The notes: generated by a model from the letters alone, not told the origin. Counted from the stretch's first letter, positions 27,266-37,523 are shown. The stretch is DNA of 64,000 nt from Thermosipho ferrireducens (GCF_017358165.1 NZ_CP071446.1:992001-1056000); one strand, 5' to 3'. Numbers and translations: made by a program.

Positions 27266-27290
27266 AACCCGCTTTCAGGCCAAGCGGGTT
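27266..27290 (-). terminator. Rho-independent terminator after serS
   Basis: A perfect 9-base stem AACCCGCTT / AAGCGGGTT with a 7-base loop begins 7 bases after the serS stop. On the minus strand it is followed by TAATAATGAC, a weak T tract. It separates the leuS-serS operon from dxs. Confidence 0.65.
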
Positions 27291-27297
27291 CATTTTA

Positions 27298-28572
27298 TTA
27301 AGGTATTCTTTCTGTTCCCATATAAGGTACGAGTACTTCTGGAACTGTAATTGAGCCGTCAGGATTTTGATAGTTTTCAATTACAGCGACAAGTGTCCTT
27401 CCAATGGCGAGTCCGGAACCATTTAATGTGTGTGTGAAGTGGAGTTTGTTGTCTGAGCCTCGGTATCTTATATTTGCTCGCCGTGACTGAAAATCAGTGT
27501 CATTGCTACATGAAGAAACTTCTTTATAATCATTATAAGATGGTAACCAGACTTCCAGATCGTACGTTTTAGCAGCTGCAAATCCAAGATCCCCTGTACA
27601 CAAAGAGACGACTCTATAAGGGAGTTTCAGTAATTGCAATATTTTTTCTGCATTTTCAGTTAATGTTTCCAGGTCTTCAAAAGAAGTTTCTGGTGTGGTA
27701 ATCCATACAAGCTCAACTTTATCAAATTGATGTTGTCTAATTATTCCTCTTACGTCTTTTCCATAACTGCCTGCCTCTCTACGATAGGATGGGGTGTAAG
27801 CTACGTATTTTTTTGGCAGTTCTTTTTCCGCCAATATTTCTTCTGCGTGAAGGGCAACTAAAGGCACTTCAGCTGTTGGGATTAAGAATAAATCATCTTT
27901 TTCTATAAGATACGCTTCTTCTTCAAATTTTGGTAATTTACCGGTCCAGAGCATTACGTCTCTTTTTACAAGATGTGGGAGCCAGACTTCTGTGTATCCA
28001 TGTTCTTTTATGTGAACATCTAACATAAATTGAACTAAAGCTCTTTCAAGGCGAGCAAGCCAACCATACATGACAGCGAATCTTGCTCCACTTAATTTAG
28101 CAGCGCGTTCAAAATCCATAAGACCAAGCTCAGGACCTAAGTCCCAGTGGGCTTTTGGAGTAAAATCAAATTTTCTGGGAGTCCCCCATGTTCTAACAAC
28201 AATGTTTTCATTTTCGTCTTTTCCATAAGGCACACTTTCGTGCGGAATGTTAGGAATATTTAAAGCAAGTGTTTCTATTTCATCTTCGATTAGTCGTTGC
28301 TTTTCTTCTACCTGTTTTATTTTTTCTCCTATTTCTTTACTTTCATCAATAATTCTTTTTGCTTCTGATTCATTTTTTTCGGCTTTTGCTTTGGCAACCA
28401 ATTTTGAGAGGGTGTTTCGTTTTGCTTTTAGTTCATTGACTTTTGTGGTAAGTTCGCGCCACTCTTTGTCTAATTTTAATATTTTGCTGATTACATCACT
28501 ACTCGTGTTCCGCTTACTTAAAGCTTCTTTAAATATTTCTGGATTTTTTCTTAAAAGTTTAATATCTATCAT
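27298..28572 (-). CDS. serS: Seryl-tRNA synthetase
   Basis: A class II synthetase charging tRNA-Ser. The N-terminal arm (about residues 25-105) is a lysine- and glutamate-rich antiparallel coiled coil. The catalytic domain has motif 2 as SYRREAGSYGKDVRGIIRQHQF (noted in part) and motif 3 as NGSGLAIGRTLVAVIENYQ. At 424 residues it is normal length. I set the start at the ATG at 28572 because GAGGAGTGAT, which includes the mtnA stop codon, lies just before it. A terminator follows. Confidence 0.97.
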   Translation of the reverse strand: MIDIKLLRKNPEIFKEALSKRNTSSDVISKILKLDKEWRELTTKVNELKAKRNTLSKLVAKAKAEKNESEAKRIIDESKEIGEKIKQVEEKQRLIEDEIETLALNIPNIPHESVPYGKDENENIVVRTWGTPRKFDFTPKAHWDLGPELGLMDFERAAKLSGARFAVMYGWLARLERALVQFMLDVHIKEHGYTEVWLPHLVKRDVMLWTGKLPKFEEEAYLIEKDDLFLIPTAEVPLVALHAEEILAEKELPKKYVAYTPSYRREAGSYGKDVRGIIRQHQFDKVELVWITTPETSFEDLETLTENAEKILQLLKLPYRVVSLCTGDLGFAAAKTYDLEVWLPSYNDYKEVSSCSNDTDFQSRRANIRYRGSDNKLHFTHTLNGSGLAIGRTLVAVIENYQNPDGSITVPEVLVPYMGTERIP

Positions 28573-28576
28573 AAGA

Positions 28577-29623
28577 TCACTCCTCAAAAAGCTTTTTTAA
28601 ATTTTCATTATATGGAGGATAAACAATTCCTTTTTCCGTTATAATTGCCGTTACTAATTCAGCATCTGTTACATCAAATGCTGGATTGAAAACATTTACA
28701 TTTTCCGGGGCGATTCTTTTACCACCACAGTGAGTGACTTCTTTATGATTTCTTTCTTCTATAGGAATATCTTTTCCAGTTGGTGTATTTAAATCTATAG
28801 TACTCGTTGGTGCTGCGACATAGAAGGGAATTCCATGTCTTTTTGCAAGTACCGCAACCATGTACGTACCTATTTTATTTGCAACATCACCATTTGCGGC
28901 AATCCTGTCAGCACCTACTATCACTGCATTTATTTTCCCCAGCTTCATCGCCCATCCAGCCATATTATCACTTATTAGAGTTACTTCTATACCATCTTTC
29001 ATAAGTTCCCACGCAGTTAATCTGGCGCCCTGGAGGTAAGGTCGAGTTTCATCAGCAAAAACTTTTATTTTTTTCCCCTGTTCAACGGCGGCTCTTATTA
29101 CGCCAAGTGCTGTCCCGTAATCTACTGTGGCTAATGCTCCAGCGTTGCAATGTGTAAGTACAGTATCACCATCCTTTAACAGGCTGGCTCCGTAAGCACC
29201 CATCTGTTTGTTTGCGGTTATGTCTTCATTAGCAATATTTATAGCTTCATTTTCTAATACTTCTAATATTTTTTCAAAATAACCATAATTTTTTAATGTT
29301 TTTTCCATTCTATTTAATGCCCAGAAAAGATTAACGGCAGTTGGTCTGGTATTTGCTAAAGTTTCTTTGACTTCATTCATTTTTTCTAAAAAAATCTCGA
29401 AAGAACTGCTGGTATTAATGTATTCTCTGGCTCCAAGTACGAATCCAAAAGCTGCAGTTGCACCTATTGCAGGTGCTCCGCGAACAACCATTTCTTTAAT
29501 AGCAGTAGCTACTTCCTTGTAATTTGTGCATTCTATATATGTTTCTTCAAGTGGTATTTTTCGTTGATCTATGAGTATAAGAGATTCCCCAGTCCATTCT
29601 AAAGTCATAGTTTTAAGTTTCAA
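28577..29623 (-). CDS. mtnA: S-methyl-5-thioribose-1-phosphate isomerase
   Basis: MtnA converts methylthioribose-1-phosphate to methylthioribulose-1-phosphate in methionine salvage. The 348-residue protein has the family motifs [36 protein letters not shown] with the catalytic cysteine, the [17 protein letters not shown] loop, and [18 protein letters not shown] with the catalytic aspartate. The TTG start at 29623 follows GGAGGG. Close relatives act on ribose-1,5-bisphosphate, but the motifs favour MtnA. Confidence 0.94.
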   Translation of the reverse strand: MKLKTMTLEWTGESLILIDQRKIPLEETYIECTNYKEVATAIKEMVVRGAPAIGATAAFGFVLGAREYINTSSSFEIFLEKMNEVKETLANTRPTAVNLFWALNRMEKTLKNYGYFEKILEVLENEAINIANEDITANKQMGAYGASLLKDGDTVLTHCNAGALATVDYGTALGVIRAAVEQGKKIKVFADETRPYLQGARLTAWELMKDGIEVTLISDNMAGWAMKLGKINAVIVGADRIAANGDVANKIGTYMVAVLAKRHGIPFYVAAPTSTIDLNTPTGKDIPIEERNHKEVTHCGGKRIAPENVNVFNPAFDVTDAELVTAIITEKGIVYPPYNENLKKLFEE

Positions 29624-29641
29624 AACTAATCCCTCCTCTGT

Positions 29642-30676
29642 TTATTTCTTGGTTTCGATGTTATAAAAAATCTTAATATCACTTTGCTGTTTGAATTTCG
29701 AAAATTCATTGTCTATAAATTTTGCCCAGATTTTACTTTGCTTCTCATTCAATATAATACTGATTATGTCGTTTTTCACGTCTTCTAATTTTTTTGTTTG
29801 AGCTGGAATAACATTTAACAGTCTAATTAAATAATATTTTCCATCAGCTTCGATGGGTCCAAGTATGGAACCGGGAAGTGAGTTTCTGATGTAATTCCAG
29901 ATCTTTTCCGGGATGAGTTTATTTCCGTCTTCAATTTTTTCTAAAAGTGGGTTATTAATCCCATAATTCCCTGCAATATTTTCGAAAGATTCGCCGGAAA
30001 GGAGCTTTTGCTTTGCAGCATTTGCTTCAATGTTGCTGTTAAAGTTTAGTAAGTATAAATCATATTGAGCAGGGGTAGAAAAACGCGTTATATTGTTTTC
30101 ATAATAGATTTTTATTTCTTCGTTTGTAACAGTAGCGTTTTTAGCCACAAAATCGTATAAATTTTTGAGTGAGAGATTTACTAAAGTATTGAAATAGAGT
30201 CTTTTTTTAAAGTCTTCCAATGAGCCCATGTTTGCATATTTTAAATAGGAATCAAATGTTTGTTCGTCTATTCCCTGAGAAGTTAAATATTCTTTAACTT
30301 GCTTATTAACAAGGTTTGTAACTTCTATATCAGATGGTCTTAAGTTGTATTTCTGAGCAAATTGAACTATTAACAGCTTTTGAACCATATTATCAAGGAC
30401 GGCTCTTTTATATCGCATTATTAAATTAATGCCTTCTTGAGTGTTTGTCAAAACATTGAAAAAAGTTTCATTGACCTGATTTATGCTGATGAGGAGATTT
30501 TGAATATTTGCTTCGGAGTTAAGGATATCTAATGTTATAGGTTCACCATTAACAAGTGCTACAACTGTTGTGGCGTTACTGGTTGTAGTGGTAGCTGTTT
30601 TTGAAGAAGTATCCACTGCGAAAATTGTTGTTGATAAAATTCCGATCAGAAAAACTACCATAAAAAATTTCTTCAT
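29642..30676 (-). CDS. SurA/PpiC-like exported peptidyl-prolyl isomerase
   Basis: The 344-residue protein has a signal peptide (about residues 1-20, ending IFAVD). A SurA-type helical N-domain follows (about 40-190, with VNGEPITLDIL near its start). A diverged parvulin domain comes next (about 205-310), where SGESFENIAGNYG and the paired GPIEADGKYYLIRLL motif mark the fold. A C-terminal helix returns to the chaperone domain. It is likely a periplasmic foldase for outer envelope proteins. The ATG follows GGAGGCGATC. It lies between leuS and mtnA. Confidence 0.85.
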   Translation of the reverse strand: MKKFFMVVFLIGILSTTIFAVDTSSKTATTTTSNATTVVALVNGEPITLDILNSEANIQNLLISINQVNETFFNVLTNTQEGINLIMRYKRAVLDNMVQKLLIVQFAQKYNLRPSDIEVTNLVNKQVKEYLTSQGIDEQTFDSYLKYANMGSLEDFKKRLYFNTLVNLSLKNLYDFVAKNATVTNEEIKIYYENNITRFSTPAQYDLYLLNFNSNIEANAAKQKLLSGESFENIAGNYGINNPLLEKIEDGNKLIPEKIWNYIRNSLPGSILGPIEADGKYYLIRLLNVIPAQTKKLEDVKNDIISIILNEKQSKIWAKFIDNEFSKFKQQSDIKIFYNIETKK

Positions 30677-30697
30677 TAAGATCGCCTCCTAATAATT

Positions 30698-33175
30698 TTA
30701 TTTAACAACGATATTCATGAGTTTATTTGGTACAAATATTATTTTTATAATCTGCTTATTTTTAGTATATGAAGCTATTTTAGGATTTTGAAGAGCAGCC
30801 TTTTTGATATTTTCTTCTGTTTCATTAGCAGGCACAACTACTTTGCCACGAACTTTTCCGTTTATCTGTACTACTATAGTAATTTCATCAATTTCCAGTG
30901 CATTTTTATCATAAGACGGCCAATTTTCTTTAACTATAAAGGTTGATTTTCCTAAATCATGCCACATTTCTTCTGCCATATGAGGAGCAAATGGTGAAAG
31001 TATTAAACAGAGATTTTCCCCTATTTCTTTTAATAAAGGAACATTCCATTCGTTTTGTGGCGTGCTGTTTAAATATTCACTTAAATGATTATTAAATTCC
31101 ATGAGACCGGCGATTGCTGTGTTGAATTTAAAGCCTCCTTCTATGTCTTCTGTTATTTTCTTTATCGATTGGTGAAGCTTTCTTCTGAGCTCTTTTTCTG
31201 CTTTATTTTTGACCAAGACATTTTCTGAAGTTTCTTCTTTTATTGCAGGAAGAATGGTATAGAAGTTATTCCAGAGCCTTTTTAAAAATCTGTGAACCCC
31301 TTCTATTCCAGCTTCACTCCATTCGGCATCTTTTTCAGGAGGCGCCATGAATAAGATGTAAGTTCTTAACGTATCGGCTCCATACTTTAATATCATATCA
31401 TCTGGAGAAACTACATTCCCCTTTGATTTACTCATTTTCCACCCATCTTTGTAAATCATACCTTGGGTGAAAAGGTTGGTGAAAGGTTCTTCAAAATTCA
31501 CATAACCTAAATCATAAAGTACTTTTGTAATAAATCGAGAATAGAGCAAATGGAGCACTGCATGTTCAACGCCTCCTATATACTGATCTACCGGGAGCCA
31601 GTAGTTCACATCTTCAGTTTTGAAAGCCATATCATCGAGGCGAGGATTTATATATCTCAGGTAATACCAGGAACTATCTACAAAAGTATCCATTGTATCT
31701 ACATCACGTTTTGCGGGTTTTCCACATTTAGGGCAAACTGTGTTTATAAATTGTTGATTTGAAAGCAGCGGAGATTTACCTGTAGGCAAAAACTCCACAT
31801 TTTTCGGAAGTTTTACGGGTAAGTCTTTTTCAGGCACGGGTACTGTTCCACACTCATCACAGTAAATTATAGGTATAGGTGCGCCCCAATATCTTTGCCT
31901 TGATATGAGCCAGTCTCTTAATTTGTATTGAACACTTTTTTTTCCAATTCCCTTTTCTTCAAGATATTTTGTAATTTTATCTATAGCTTCTTTATTATTA
32001 ATTCCATCAAAAGGCCCAGAGTTAATCATTATGCCATCACTTTCATATGCACCATTCATGGTATCTGGTTCAAGGTGTTTTTCTGGATTATCTATAACCA
32101 CTCTAATTGGTAAATTATATTTTCTTGCAAATTCAAAATCTCTTTGATCATGTGCAGGCACTGCCATTATAGCGCCTGTGCCGTATTCATAAAGTATGTA
32201 GTTCGCAACATAAATAGGTATGTGTTCTCCGTTAACGGGGTTAATAGCATATCTTCCCAGAAAATATCCTTCTTTTTCAGCCTCTGTACTTGTGCGTTTA
32301 AATCTATCTTCAAGGGATACCTTTTTTAGAAATTTTTCAAGCCCTTCTTTTCTGTCGTCGGTTACTAAAAGTTCAACGAGGGGTGATTCAGGAGCCAGAG
32401 CCATAAAAGTAACTCCCCAGAGTGTATCCGGTCGTGTTGTAAAAACTCTGATTTTCATATCAAGATCCTTTACCGGAAAATCAATTTCTGCTCCGACACT
32501 TTTTCCTATCCAATTTTTTTGCATTGTTTTAACGTGTTCAGGCCATCCTTTGAGCTTTTCTATATCTTTTAATAGTCTTTCCGCATACTCTGTTATTTTA
32601 AAATACCACTGCTCTAAATGTTTTATTGTAACTTCTGTGCCGCATCTTTCACATTTTCCGTCTTTAACCTGTTCATTTGCTAAAACTGTTTGACAGCTGG
32701 GGCACCAATTTACTGCACCTTTTTTCTTATATGCGAGCCCTTTCTCATAAAGTTTTAAAAATAGCCATTGTGTCCATTTATAATAATCTTCAGAGCAAGT
32801 TTTAATTTCTCTATTCCAGTCATAACTTATACCTATCTTTTTGATCTGATTTCTTATTGTTTCGATGTTTTTTAATGTCCAGTCTTCAGGATGGATTCTA
32901 TTTTTTATAGCGGCATTTTCTGCTGGAAGTCCAAAAGCGTCATAGCCGAAAGGATGAAGCACGTTAAATCCTTTCATTTTTTTGTATCTGGCTACTATAT
33001 CTCCTATTACATAATTTTTAACGTGTCCAACGTGTAATGTGCCAGAAGGATAAGGAAACATTACAAGAACATAGTATTTATCTTTATCAGAAAACTGAGG
33101 AGTTTCAAACATTTTCTCTTCTTCCCAAATTTTTTGCCATTTTTGTTCTATTTTTGCGGGTGTGTATTCTTTCAT
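30698..33175 (-). CDS. leuS: Leucyl-tRNA synthetase
   Basis: A class I synthetase charging tRNA-Leu. The HIGH motif appears as YPSGTLHVGHVKNY near residue 42 and KMSKSKG as the second signature near residue 580. Between them are a zinc-type knot (CPSCQ and CERCG) and the CP1 editing domain with the TTRPDTLWG motif. At 825 residues it is bacterial length. I set the start at the ATG at 33175, after AGGAGGGATTGT; an upstream in-frame ATG lies in the leader. A promoter lies about 50 bases upstream. Confidence 0.98.
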   Translation of the reverse strand: MKEYTPAKIEQKWQKIWEEEKMFETPQFSDKDKYYVLVMFPYPSGTLHVGHVKNYVIGDIVARYKKMKGFNVLHPFGYDAFGLPAENAAIKNRIHPEDWTLKNIETIRNQIKKIGISYDWNREIKTCSEDYYKWTQWLFLKLYEKGLAYKKKGAVNWCPSCQTVLANEQVKDGKCERCGTEVTIKHLEQWYFKITEYAERLLKDIEKLKGWPEHVKTMQKNWIGKSVGAEIDFPVKDLDMKIRVFTTRPDTLWGVTFMALAPESPLVELLVTDDRKEGLEKFLKKVSLEDRFKRTSTEAEKEGYFLGRYAINPVNGEHIPIYVANYILYEYGTGAIMAVPAHDQRDFEFARKYNLPIRVVIDNPEKHLEPDTMNGAYESDGIMINSGPFDGINNKEAIDKITKYLEEKGIGKKSVQYKLRDWLISRQRYWGAPIPIIYCDECGTVPVPEKDLPVKLPKNVEFLPTGKSPLLSNQQFINTVCPKCGKPAKRDVDTMDTFVDSSWYYLRYINPRLDDMAFKTEDVNYWLPVDQYIGGVEHAVLHLLYSRFITKVLYDLGYVNFEEPFTNLFTQGMIYKDGWKMSKSKGNVVSPDDMILKYGADTLRTYILFMAPPEKDAEWSEAGIEGVHRFLKRLWNNFYTILPAIKEETSENVLVKNKAEKELRRKLHQSIKKITEDIEGGFKFNTAIAGLMEFNNHLSEYLNSTPQNEWNVPLLKEIGENLCLILSPFAPHMAEEMWHDLGKSTFIVKENWPSYDKNALEIDEITIVVQINGKVRGKVVVPANETEENIKKAALQNPKIASYTKNKQIIKIIFVPNKLMNIVVK

Positions 33176-33220
33176 ACAATCCCTCCTGATAAGCATTTTT
33201 TTAGTCATTATATCATGGAA

Positions 33221-33249
33221 ATTATACTACAAACAACTGATTTACACAA
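33221..33249 (-). promoter_or_regulatory. Putative promoter for leuS operon
   Basis: On the minus strand TTGTGT (33244-33249) is followed after 17 bases by a perfect TATAAT (33221-33226). A second TATAAT (33207-33212) is 8 bases further on. The 33176-33473 gap between the divergent leuS and rsmE holds this and the rsmE promoter; I see no gene in it. Confidence 0.6.
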
Positions 33250-33434
33250 ATTTTGAATATTCAAAGTCTCTGCCAGTAGAATGTGAATTGTTTTATTAAG
33301 TTTGTTAGGTAAAAATTTCTCGTTGTTACGTTTTGTGAAACGAATAAGAAAATATTATATTATCAAATGCTAAACGTTAATTTTTTTAACAAAAATATTT
33401 ATTTTGAACAGTTTATTTCGTGGTATAAGTTTAG

Positions 33435-33440
33435 TATAAT
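33435..33440 (+). promoter_or_regulatory. Putative -10 element for rsmE
   Basis: A perfect TATAAT at 33435-33440 lies 33 bases before the rsmE ATG. The -35 region (TTTATT at 33412) is poor, so only the -10 is supported. Confidence 0.4.
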
Positions 33441-33473
33441 TTATTTTAGGAAAAGTTTTGAAGGAGTGATTAG

Positions 33474-34154
33474 ATGCCAAACATTTTTTTTGGAAATACT
33501 AAATATGATATAATATATTTCGACAAACATGAAACAGAACATTTAAAAGTGCTTCGAATTAAATTAGATGATATAGTGGAATGTACAGATGGAAAAGGGA
33601 ATTTGTATAAGGTGAAAATAAAAAAAATAGGTAAAAAGGAATCTTTTGGAGAAATAGTTGAGTCTAAATATGTAGGTAATAAAGTTAACATTAAATTAAC
33701 TTTTTTTGCTCCAGCTGGTCGTTGGGAAAGGTTAAGATGGTTGCTGGAAAAATCTGTAGAATTGGGAGTGGATAAAATTTATATAATGCATACGGAATAT
33801 TCTAATAGAAAATATTTTGAAAAAATGGAAAAAATCAATCTGGTTGTAAGGGACAGTTGTAAACAGTGTGTAAGGTATGTTTTTCCTGAAGTTCGTGCGA
33901 TAAGTTTTTCTGAAGTAACAAAGTTTGCTCCGAAATCTACTTTTTATCTGGATTTTAATGGAAAGCGATTTCCAGAACAATTCACAGGTGATGTTGGTTT
34001 AATAGTTGGACCTGAAGGTGGATTTTCTTCTCAGGAAAAGGAAATTTTGCAATCCAGGTATATTCCAGTCTCACTTGGAGATAAAGTGTTAAGATACGAA
34101 ACGGCAGCCCTTCTCGGCCTTGGGATGTTGGCATATAAACTTTCGAAAATTTGA
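33474..34154 (+). CDS. rsmE: 16S rRNA (uracil-1498-N3)-methyltransferase RsmE
   Basis: RsmE methylates U1498 of 16S rRNA. The 226-residue SPOUT-class protein has an N-terminal PUA-like domain (about 1-70) and the trefoil-knot SAM-binding domain. The conserved LIVGPEGGFSSQE and SLGDKVLRYETAALLGL motifs at the C-terminal side are diagnostic. The ATG follows AAGGAGTGATT. It starts a short plus-strand operon with one small unknown gene. Confidence 0.95.
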   Translation: MPNIFFGNTKYDIIYFDKHETEHLKVLRIKLDDIVECTDGKGNLYKVKIKKIGKKESFGEIVESKYVGNKVNIKLTFFAPAGRWERLRWLLEKSVELGVDKIYIMHTEYSNRKYFEKMEKINLVVRDSCKQCVRYVFPEVRAISFSEVTKFAPKSTFYLDFNGKRFPEQFTGDVGLIVGPEGGFSSQEKEILQSRYIPVSLGDKVLRYETAALLGLGMLAYKLSKI

Positions 34155-34177
34155 TGAAAGGAGAAAGGGGTGGAATT

Positions 34178-34537
34178 ATGAGAAATAGTGAAAAAATGAT
34201 GTCTTACGTAAAATATGAGCATGAGCTTGAATCTGAGTATAGAGAGAGACTAACAGAGGCGAAAAGAAAATCGGAAGTAAGAGAAGTGTTTGCAGATTTT
34301 GTATTAACGTTATTGGAAAAGATAGGAGAAAATATTGATAGCTCCTTTAGAGAGTATATCACTTTTTCAAAAGATGGATATGGATTCCATGGAAGGTTAA
34401 AGGAGGTAATGGAAAAATACTTTGAAAATAGCGATTTAAAAGCTATTATAGATAGATTTTATCATACAGCATTTCATCGATATTTAAAAATAGAGAATGA
34501 TGAAAATACAAATTATTTTAATATGAGAAATGTTTAG
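34178..34537 (+). CDS. Small protein of unknown function
   Basis: The 119-residue product is highly charged and helical (for example ESEYRERLTEAKRKSEVREVF), with no membrane segment, cysteine motif or family that I recognise. I set the start at the ATG at 34178, behind AGGGGTGG, rather than the upstream ATG overlapping rsmE. A strong bidirectional terminator follows 15 bases after the stop. Its link with rsmE is positional only. Confidence 0.65.
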   Translation: MRNSEKMMSYVKYEHELESEYRERLTEAKRKSEVREVFADFVLTLLEKIGENIDSSFREYITFSKDGYGFHGRLKEVMEKYFENSDLKAIIDRFYHTAFHRYLKIENDENTNYFNMRNV

Positions 34538-34552
34538 GTTAAATAATGTCGA

Positions 34553-34582
34553 AAAAGGGTGGTCATTTTTGACCACCCTTTT
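34553..34582. terminator. Bidirectional rho-independent terminator
   Basis: A 13-base stem AAAAGGGTGGTCA / TGACCACCCTTTT with a TTTT loop, bounded by A-rich and T-rich arms, lies between the convergent 119-residue gene and the FAD oxidoreductase. It can terminate both transcripts. This is the strongest terminator in the window. Confidence 0.9.
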
Positions 34583-35725
34583 TTATACTACATTTTTCTC
34601 AATTTCTGTGGCTTTTGATAAACGATCTGTGTTCAGGTGTGATATATCGTTGTGAATGGATTTTCCAAAGGTTATTAGCTCTGCTACAGCTTCACCGACA
34701 GCAGGGGCAAGCATAAATCCGTGACCCGAGAATCCTACTGCGTAATAATACCCTTTTATGTCTTTGCTTTCTCCTATTATGGGCTGGGCATCTGGTGACA
34801 TATTGTATTCACCTGACCAGTGTCTTAAGATCCTTAAATTTTTTAAAAACGGAAAAATACGTGTCATTTTTCTGGCCATTTCTTTTTCAAATTTAAAAGT
34901 TACATTTTCATTTATGCCGGGCTTCTCGTCTTTGTCACCCTGTCCCATTATGAATTGTCCATGTAAAGCCTGTCTCATATAAAAGTTACCTGAAAAACTG
35001 ATAGCCATGAATGGGAAGAAATATTCTAAAGGCTCTGTTACAAAGATCTGGTGCCTGTAGCTTTCTGTTGGAATATTAAGATTTGCCATTTTGCCTACAT
35101 CTTTTGACCATGCGCCTGCGGCGTTTACAACTATTTCACATTCGAAAAATCCCTTCGAAGTGTGAACTCCCTTAACGGTTTTGTTTACAATATCTATTCC
35201 AAATACCTCTGTGTGCGTGAAAATATCTGCTCCCATTGTTTTAGCGGCTTTTGCGTATCCAAACGTTGCTTTATGTGGGTTTGCGTGACCGTCAGTCTGG
35301 CAAAAAGTTGCCAGAACAAGTTTTTCAGTGTTTATAAATGGATATTTTTTCTTAACAGTTTTTGGGGATATGATTTCAACATTAAGGCCTTCTTCCCGCT
35401 GTAATTTAACATTTTTTTCGAACTGTTCAGCTTCCTCTTCAGAATAGGATAAAAGGAGATAACCTCCCTGAGTATATTCAATGTCCATTCCTATATCCTC
35501 TTTGTATCTTTCAAACAGCTTTACACTTCGCATAGCCAATTTTACATTTGCTTTTGTGCTCCATTGCTGACGAATTCCTCCCCCGCATCTTCCAGTAGCT
35601 CCAGATGATAAATATCTTTTCTCAAAAATTGCTACGGATGTTTCTCCCAATCTGCAAAGATTGTAGGCAATAGCAGTTCCTATTATTCCACCACCAATTA
35701 TACAAACTTTATATTTTTTACTCAT
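34583..35725 (-). CDS. FAD-dependent amino acid dehydrogenase subunit (HcnC/PDH-beta type)
   Basis: The 380-residue protein belongs to the glycine/D-amino acid oxidase family. It has the FAD dinucleotide motif VCIIGGGIIGTAIAYNL, SSGATGRCGGGIR after the second strand, and the C-terminal GYYYAVGFSGHGFMLAPAVGE flavin-contact loop. It is probably the amine-oxidising subunit of the three-gene dehydrogenase here; proline, sarcosine, glycine or opines are possible substrates. I set the start at the ATG at 35725, which overlaps the upstream gene by 8 bases, behind GGAGAGG. The shared terminator follows. Confidence 0.87.
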   Translation of the reverse strand: MSKKYKVCIIGGGIIGTAIAYNLCRLGETSVAIFEKRYLSSGATGRCGGGIRQQWSTKANVKLAMRSVKLFERYKEDIGMDIEYTQGGYLLLSYSEEEAEQFEKNVKLQREEGLNVEIISPKTVKKKYPFINTEKLVLATFCQTDGHANPHKATFGYAKAAKTMGADIFTHTEVFGIDIVNKTVKGVHTSKGFFECEIVVNAAGAWSKDVGKMANLNIPTESYRHQIFVTEPLEYFFPFMAISFSGNFYMRQALHGQFIMGQGDKDEKPGINENVTFKFEKEMARKMTRIFPFLKNLRILRHWSGEYNMSPDAQPIIGESKDIKGYYYAVGFSGHGFMLAPAVGEAVAELITFGKSIHNDISHLNTDRLSKATEIEKNVV

Positions 35726-37523
35726 TTTTATCATCCTCTCCATTTAGTATAGCTTTAAATGAAAGAGGGATACTGGGAGGCCTGTATCGGCCGGAATCCA
35801 GTTCACTTATAGGGATTCCTGTTTTTTCTGAGATTATCGATAGCGTTTGTAATCTACAAACACGTCCTCCACAGGGCCCCATGGAAATTCGGAGATAGCG
35901 CCGTAACTCTTCAAAATCTGTAAAGCCCTCTTCTATGGCGTCTTCAATTTCTTTACGTGTTATGCTTTCACATCTACAAATAATTTCTTCATAGTTTTTC
36001 ACTATTTTTTTGAAATGTCTGACATCATTTTCAAATCCTTTAGGAATGTTAAGAAAGACTATATGAGTGTGGAATCTATTGTTTTTCACTATTTTTTCAA
36101 CTTTTCCATAACCTATTTCATTACCGTTTTTATCGAGCAAGATAACTTTTTCGTTTTCATCTGGTAATTCAAATTCATATGGGATACCAACAATAGAACT
36201 TTTTTCAAATTCCTGGATAAGGAATATAGCAAGGCCCGGGCATTTTGTGACACATATACCGCAGCCAATACATTTATCATAGTCCACATGAGGTATGCCA
36301 TTTATATTTTCACCTACAGTTATTGCTCCAGTCGGGCAGGAAGTTTCACAGGGATTACATGGGATATTTTGCGGGCATTCTATTTTTACACGTAATTTTC
36401 CAACAGGTTCTTCGTTGTTCTGAATTTTTGTTCTATAACCTCCTTCGGAAAAACTTATATTAAAATGTTTAAGGCCTTCGCGGACTTTTTGCGAGAAAGG
36501 ACCTTTTCTAAATTCGACAAGTTCTCGTTTCATTTTGGTAATTTGTTCAGAAAAATCTTTTCCTGTTATTTTTTGAGCAATGTTGTAACCTGCAATATAA
36601 CCTTCTATCATAGCTGTTGTAGCTTCTTCTATACTTGCAAGATCGCCAGCGATATAAACATTCTCAAGGCTGGTTTTCATATTTTCGTCCCTGTATGGAA
36701 CATATCCTCCAAGTTTTGGAACATATTCTATTCTGGCTCCGATTTGTGCAGCAAGTTCAACATTAGGTTGTAAGCCCACTGCAAGGCAAATGGTATCAAC
36801 GACAAATTCACGTTCAGTTCCAGGAATTGGCTTAAAACTTGCATCCACTTTTGCAATTATTGCCCCATTGACTTTTTCCTCACCAATTGCCTCTACAATA
36901 GTGTGGTTCAATATTATAGGAACTCCCATACGTTTAATTTTGTTAGCATGAACTGCATAACCACCAACTTTAGAAGAAGCCTCTATAATAGCTTTAACGT
37001 TAGCACCTGCCTGCAAAAGTTGATATCCAAGGATGAGTCCAATATTTCCGGCACCGATTATTATGAAATTTTTCCCTGGAAGAGTTCTATATTGATTCAT
37101 CAAAGTTTGAACCGCTCCAGCACCATAAATACCAGGTAAATAATTCTTTTTAAAGGAAATAAATTTTTCTGAAGCACCTGTAGCGATAAGTATGTAATCA
37201 ACTTTTAGTTCCTGAGTCTTTTCAAGTTCTCTATTATAAAGAACTATAGCATCTTCGTATATACCTGCGACTGTTGTTTTTAAAAGTAGCTTTACCCCAT
37301 TTTTTCTGGCGCGTTCTATTAAAATTTTCCCTATTTCAAATCCTCTTAATGAGGCAAAAAATCCTTCATGTCCAAAAAATTTATGGGTTTGTTTTGGTAA
37401 TTGACCCCCAGGTTCTAAACCTTCATCTACAACGAGAACATCCACACCATTTTCAGCCATTGCGATTGCTCCACATAAGCCTGCAGGGCCAGCTCCGATA
37501 ACTAATGCCTGATGTTTTACCAT
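35718..37523 (-). CDS. FAD/iron-sulfur oxidoreductase subunit (HcnB/PDH-alpha type)
   Basis: The 601-residue protein has a pyridine-nucleotide-disulfide-reductase-like half (about 1-330) with VIGAGPAGLCGAIAMAENG and the second dinucleotide motif IIGAGNIGLILGYQLL. A ferredoxin-like part follows (about 385-440), with CNPCETSCPTG and a complete CIGCGICVTKCPG 4Fe-4S motif. A BFD-type 2Fe-2S segment (about 525-570) contains ICRCE and GPCGGRVC. It probably accepts electrons from the partner amine dehydrogenase. The combination of all three modules is larger than in classical HcnB. Confidence 0.87.
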   Translation of the reverse strand: MVKHQALVIGAGPAGLCGAIAMAENGVDVLVVDEGLEPGGQLPKQTHKFFGHEGFFASLRGFEIGKILIERARKNGVKLLLKTTVAGIYEDAIVLYNRELEKTQELKVDYILIATGASEKFISFKKNYLPGIYGAGAVQTLMNQYRTLPGKNFIIIGAGNIGLILGYQLLQAGANVKAIIEASSKVGGYAVHANKIKRMGVPIILNHTIVEAIGEEKVNGAIIAKVDASFKPIPGTEREFVVDTICLAVGLQPNVELAAQIGARIEYVPKLGGYVPYRDENMKTSLENVYIAGDLASIEEATTAMIEGYIAGYNIAQKITGKDFSEQITKMKRELVEFRKGPFSQKVREGLKHFNISFSEGGYRTKIQNNEEPVGKLRVKIECPQNIPCNPCETSCPTGAITVGENINGIPHVDYDKCIGCGICVTKCPGLAIFLIQEFEKSSIVGIPYEFELPDENEKVILLDKNGNEIGYGKVEKIVKNNRFHTHIVFLNIPKGFENDVRHFKKIVKNYEEIICRCESITRKEIEDAIEEGFTDFEELRRYLRISMGPCGGRVCRLQTLSIISEKTGIPISELDSGRYRPPSIPLSFKAILNGEDDKNE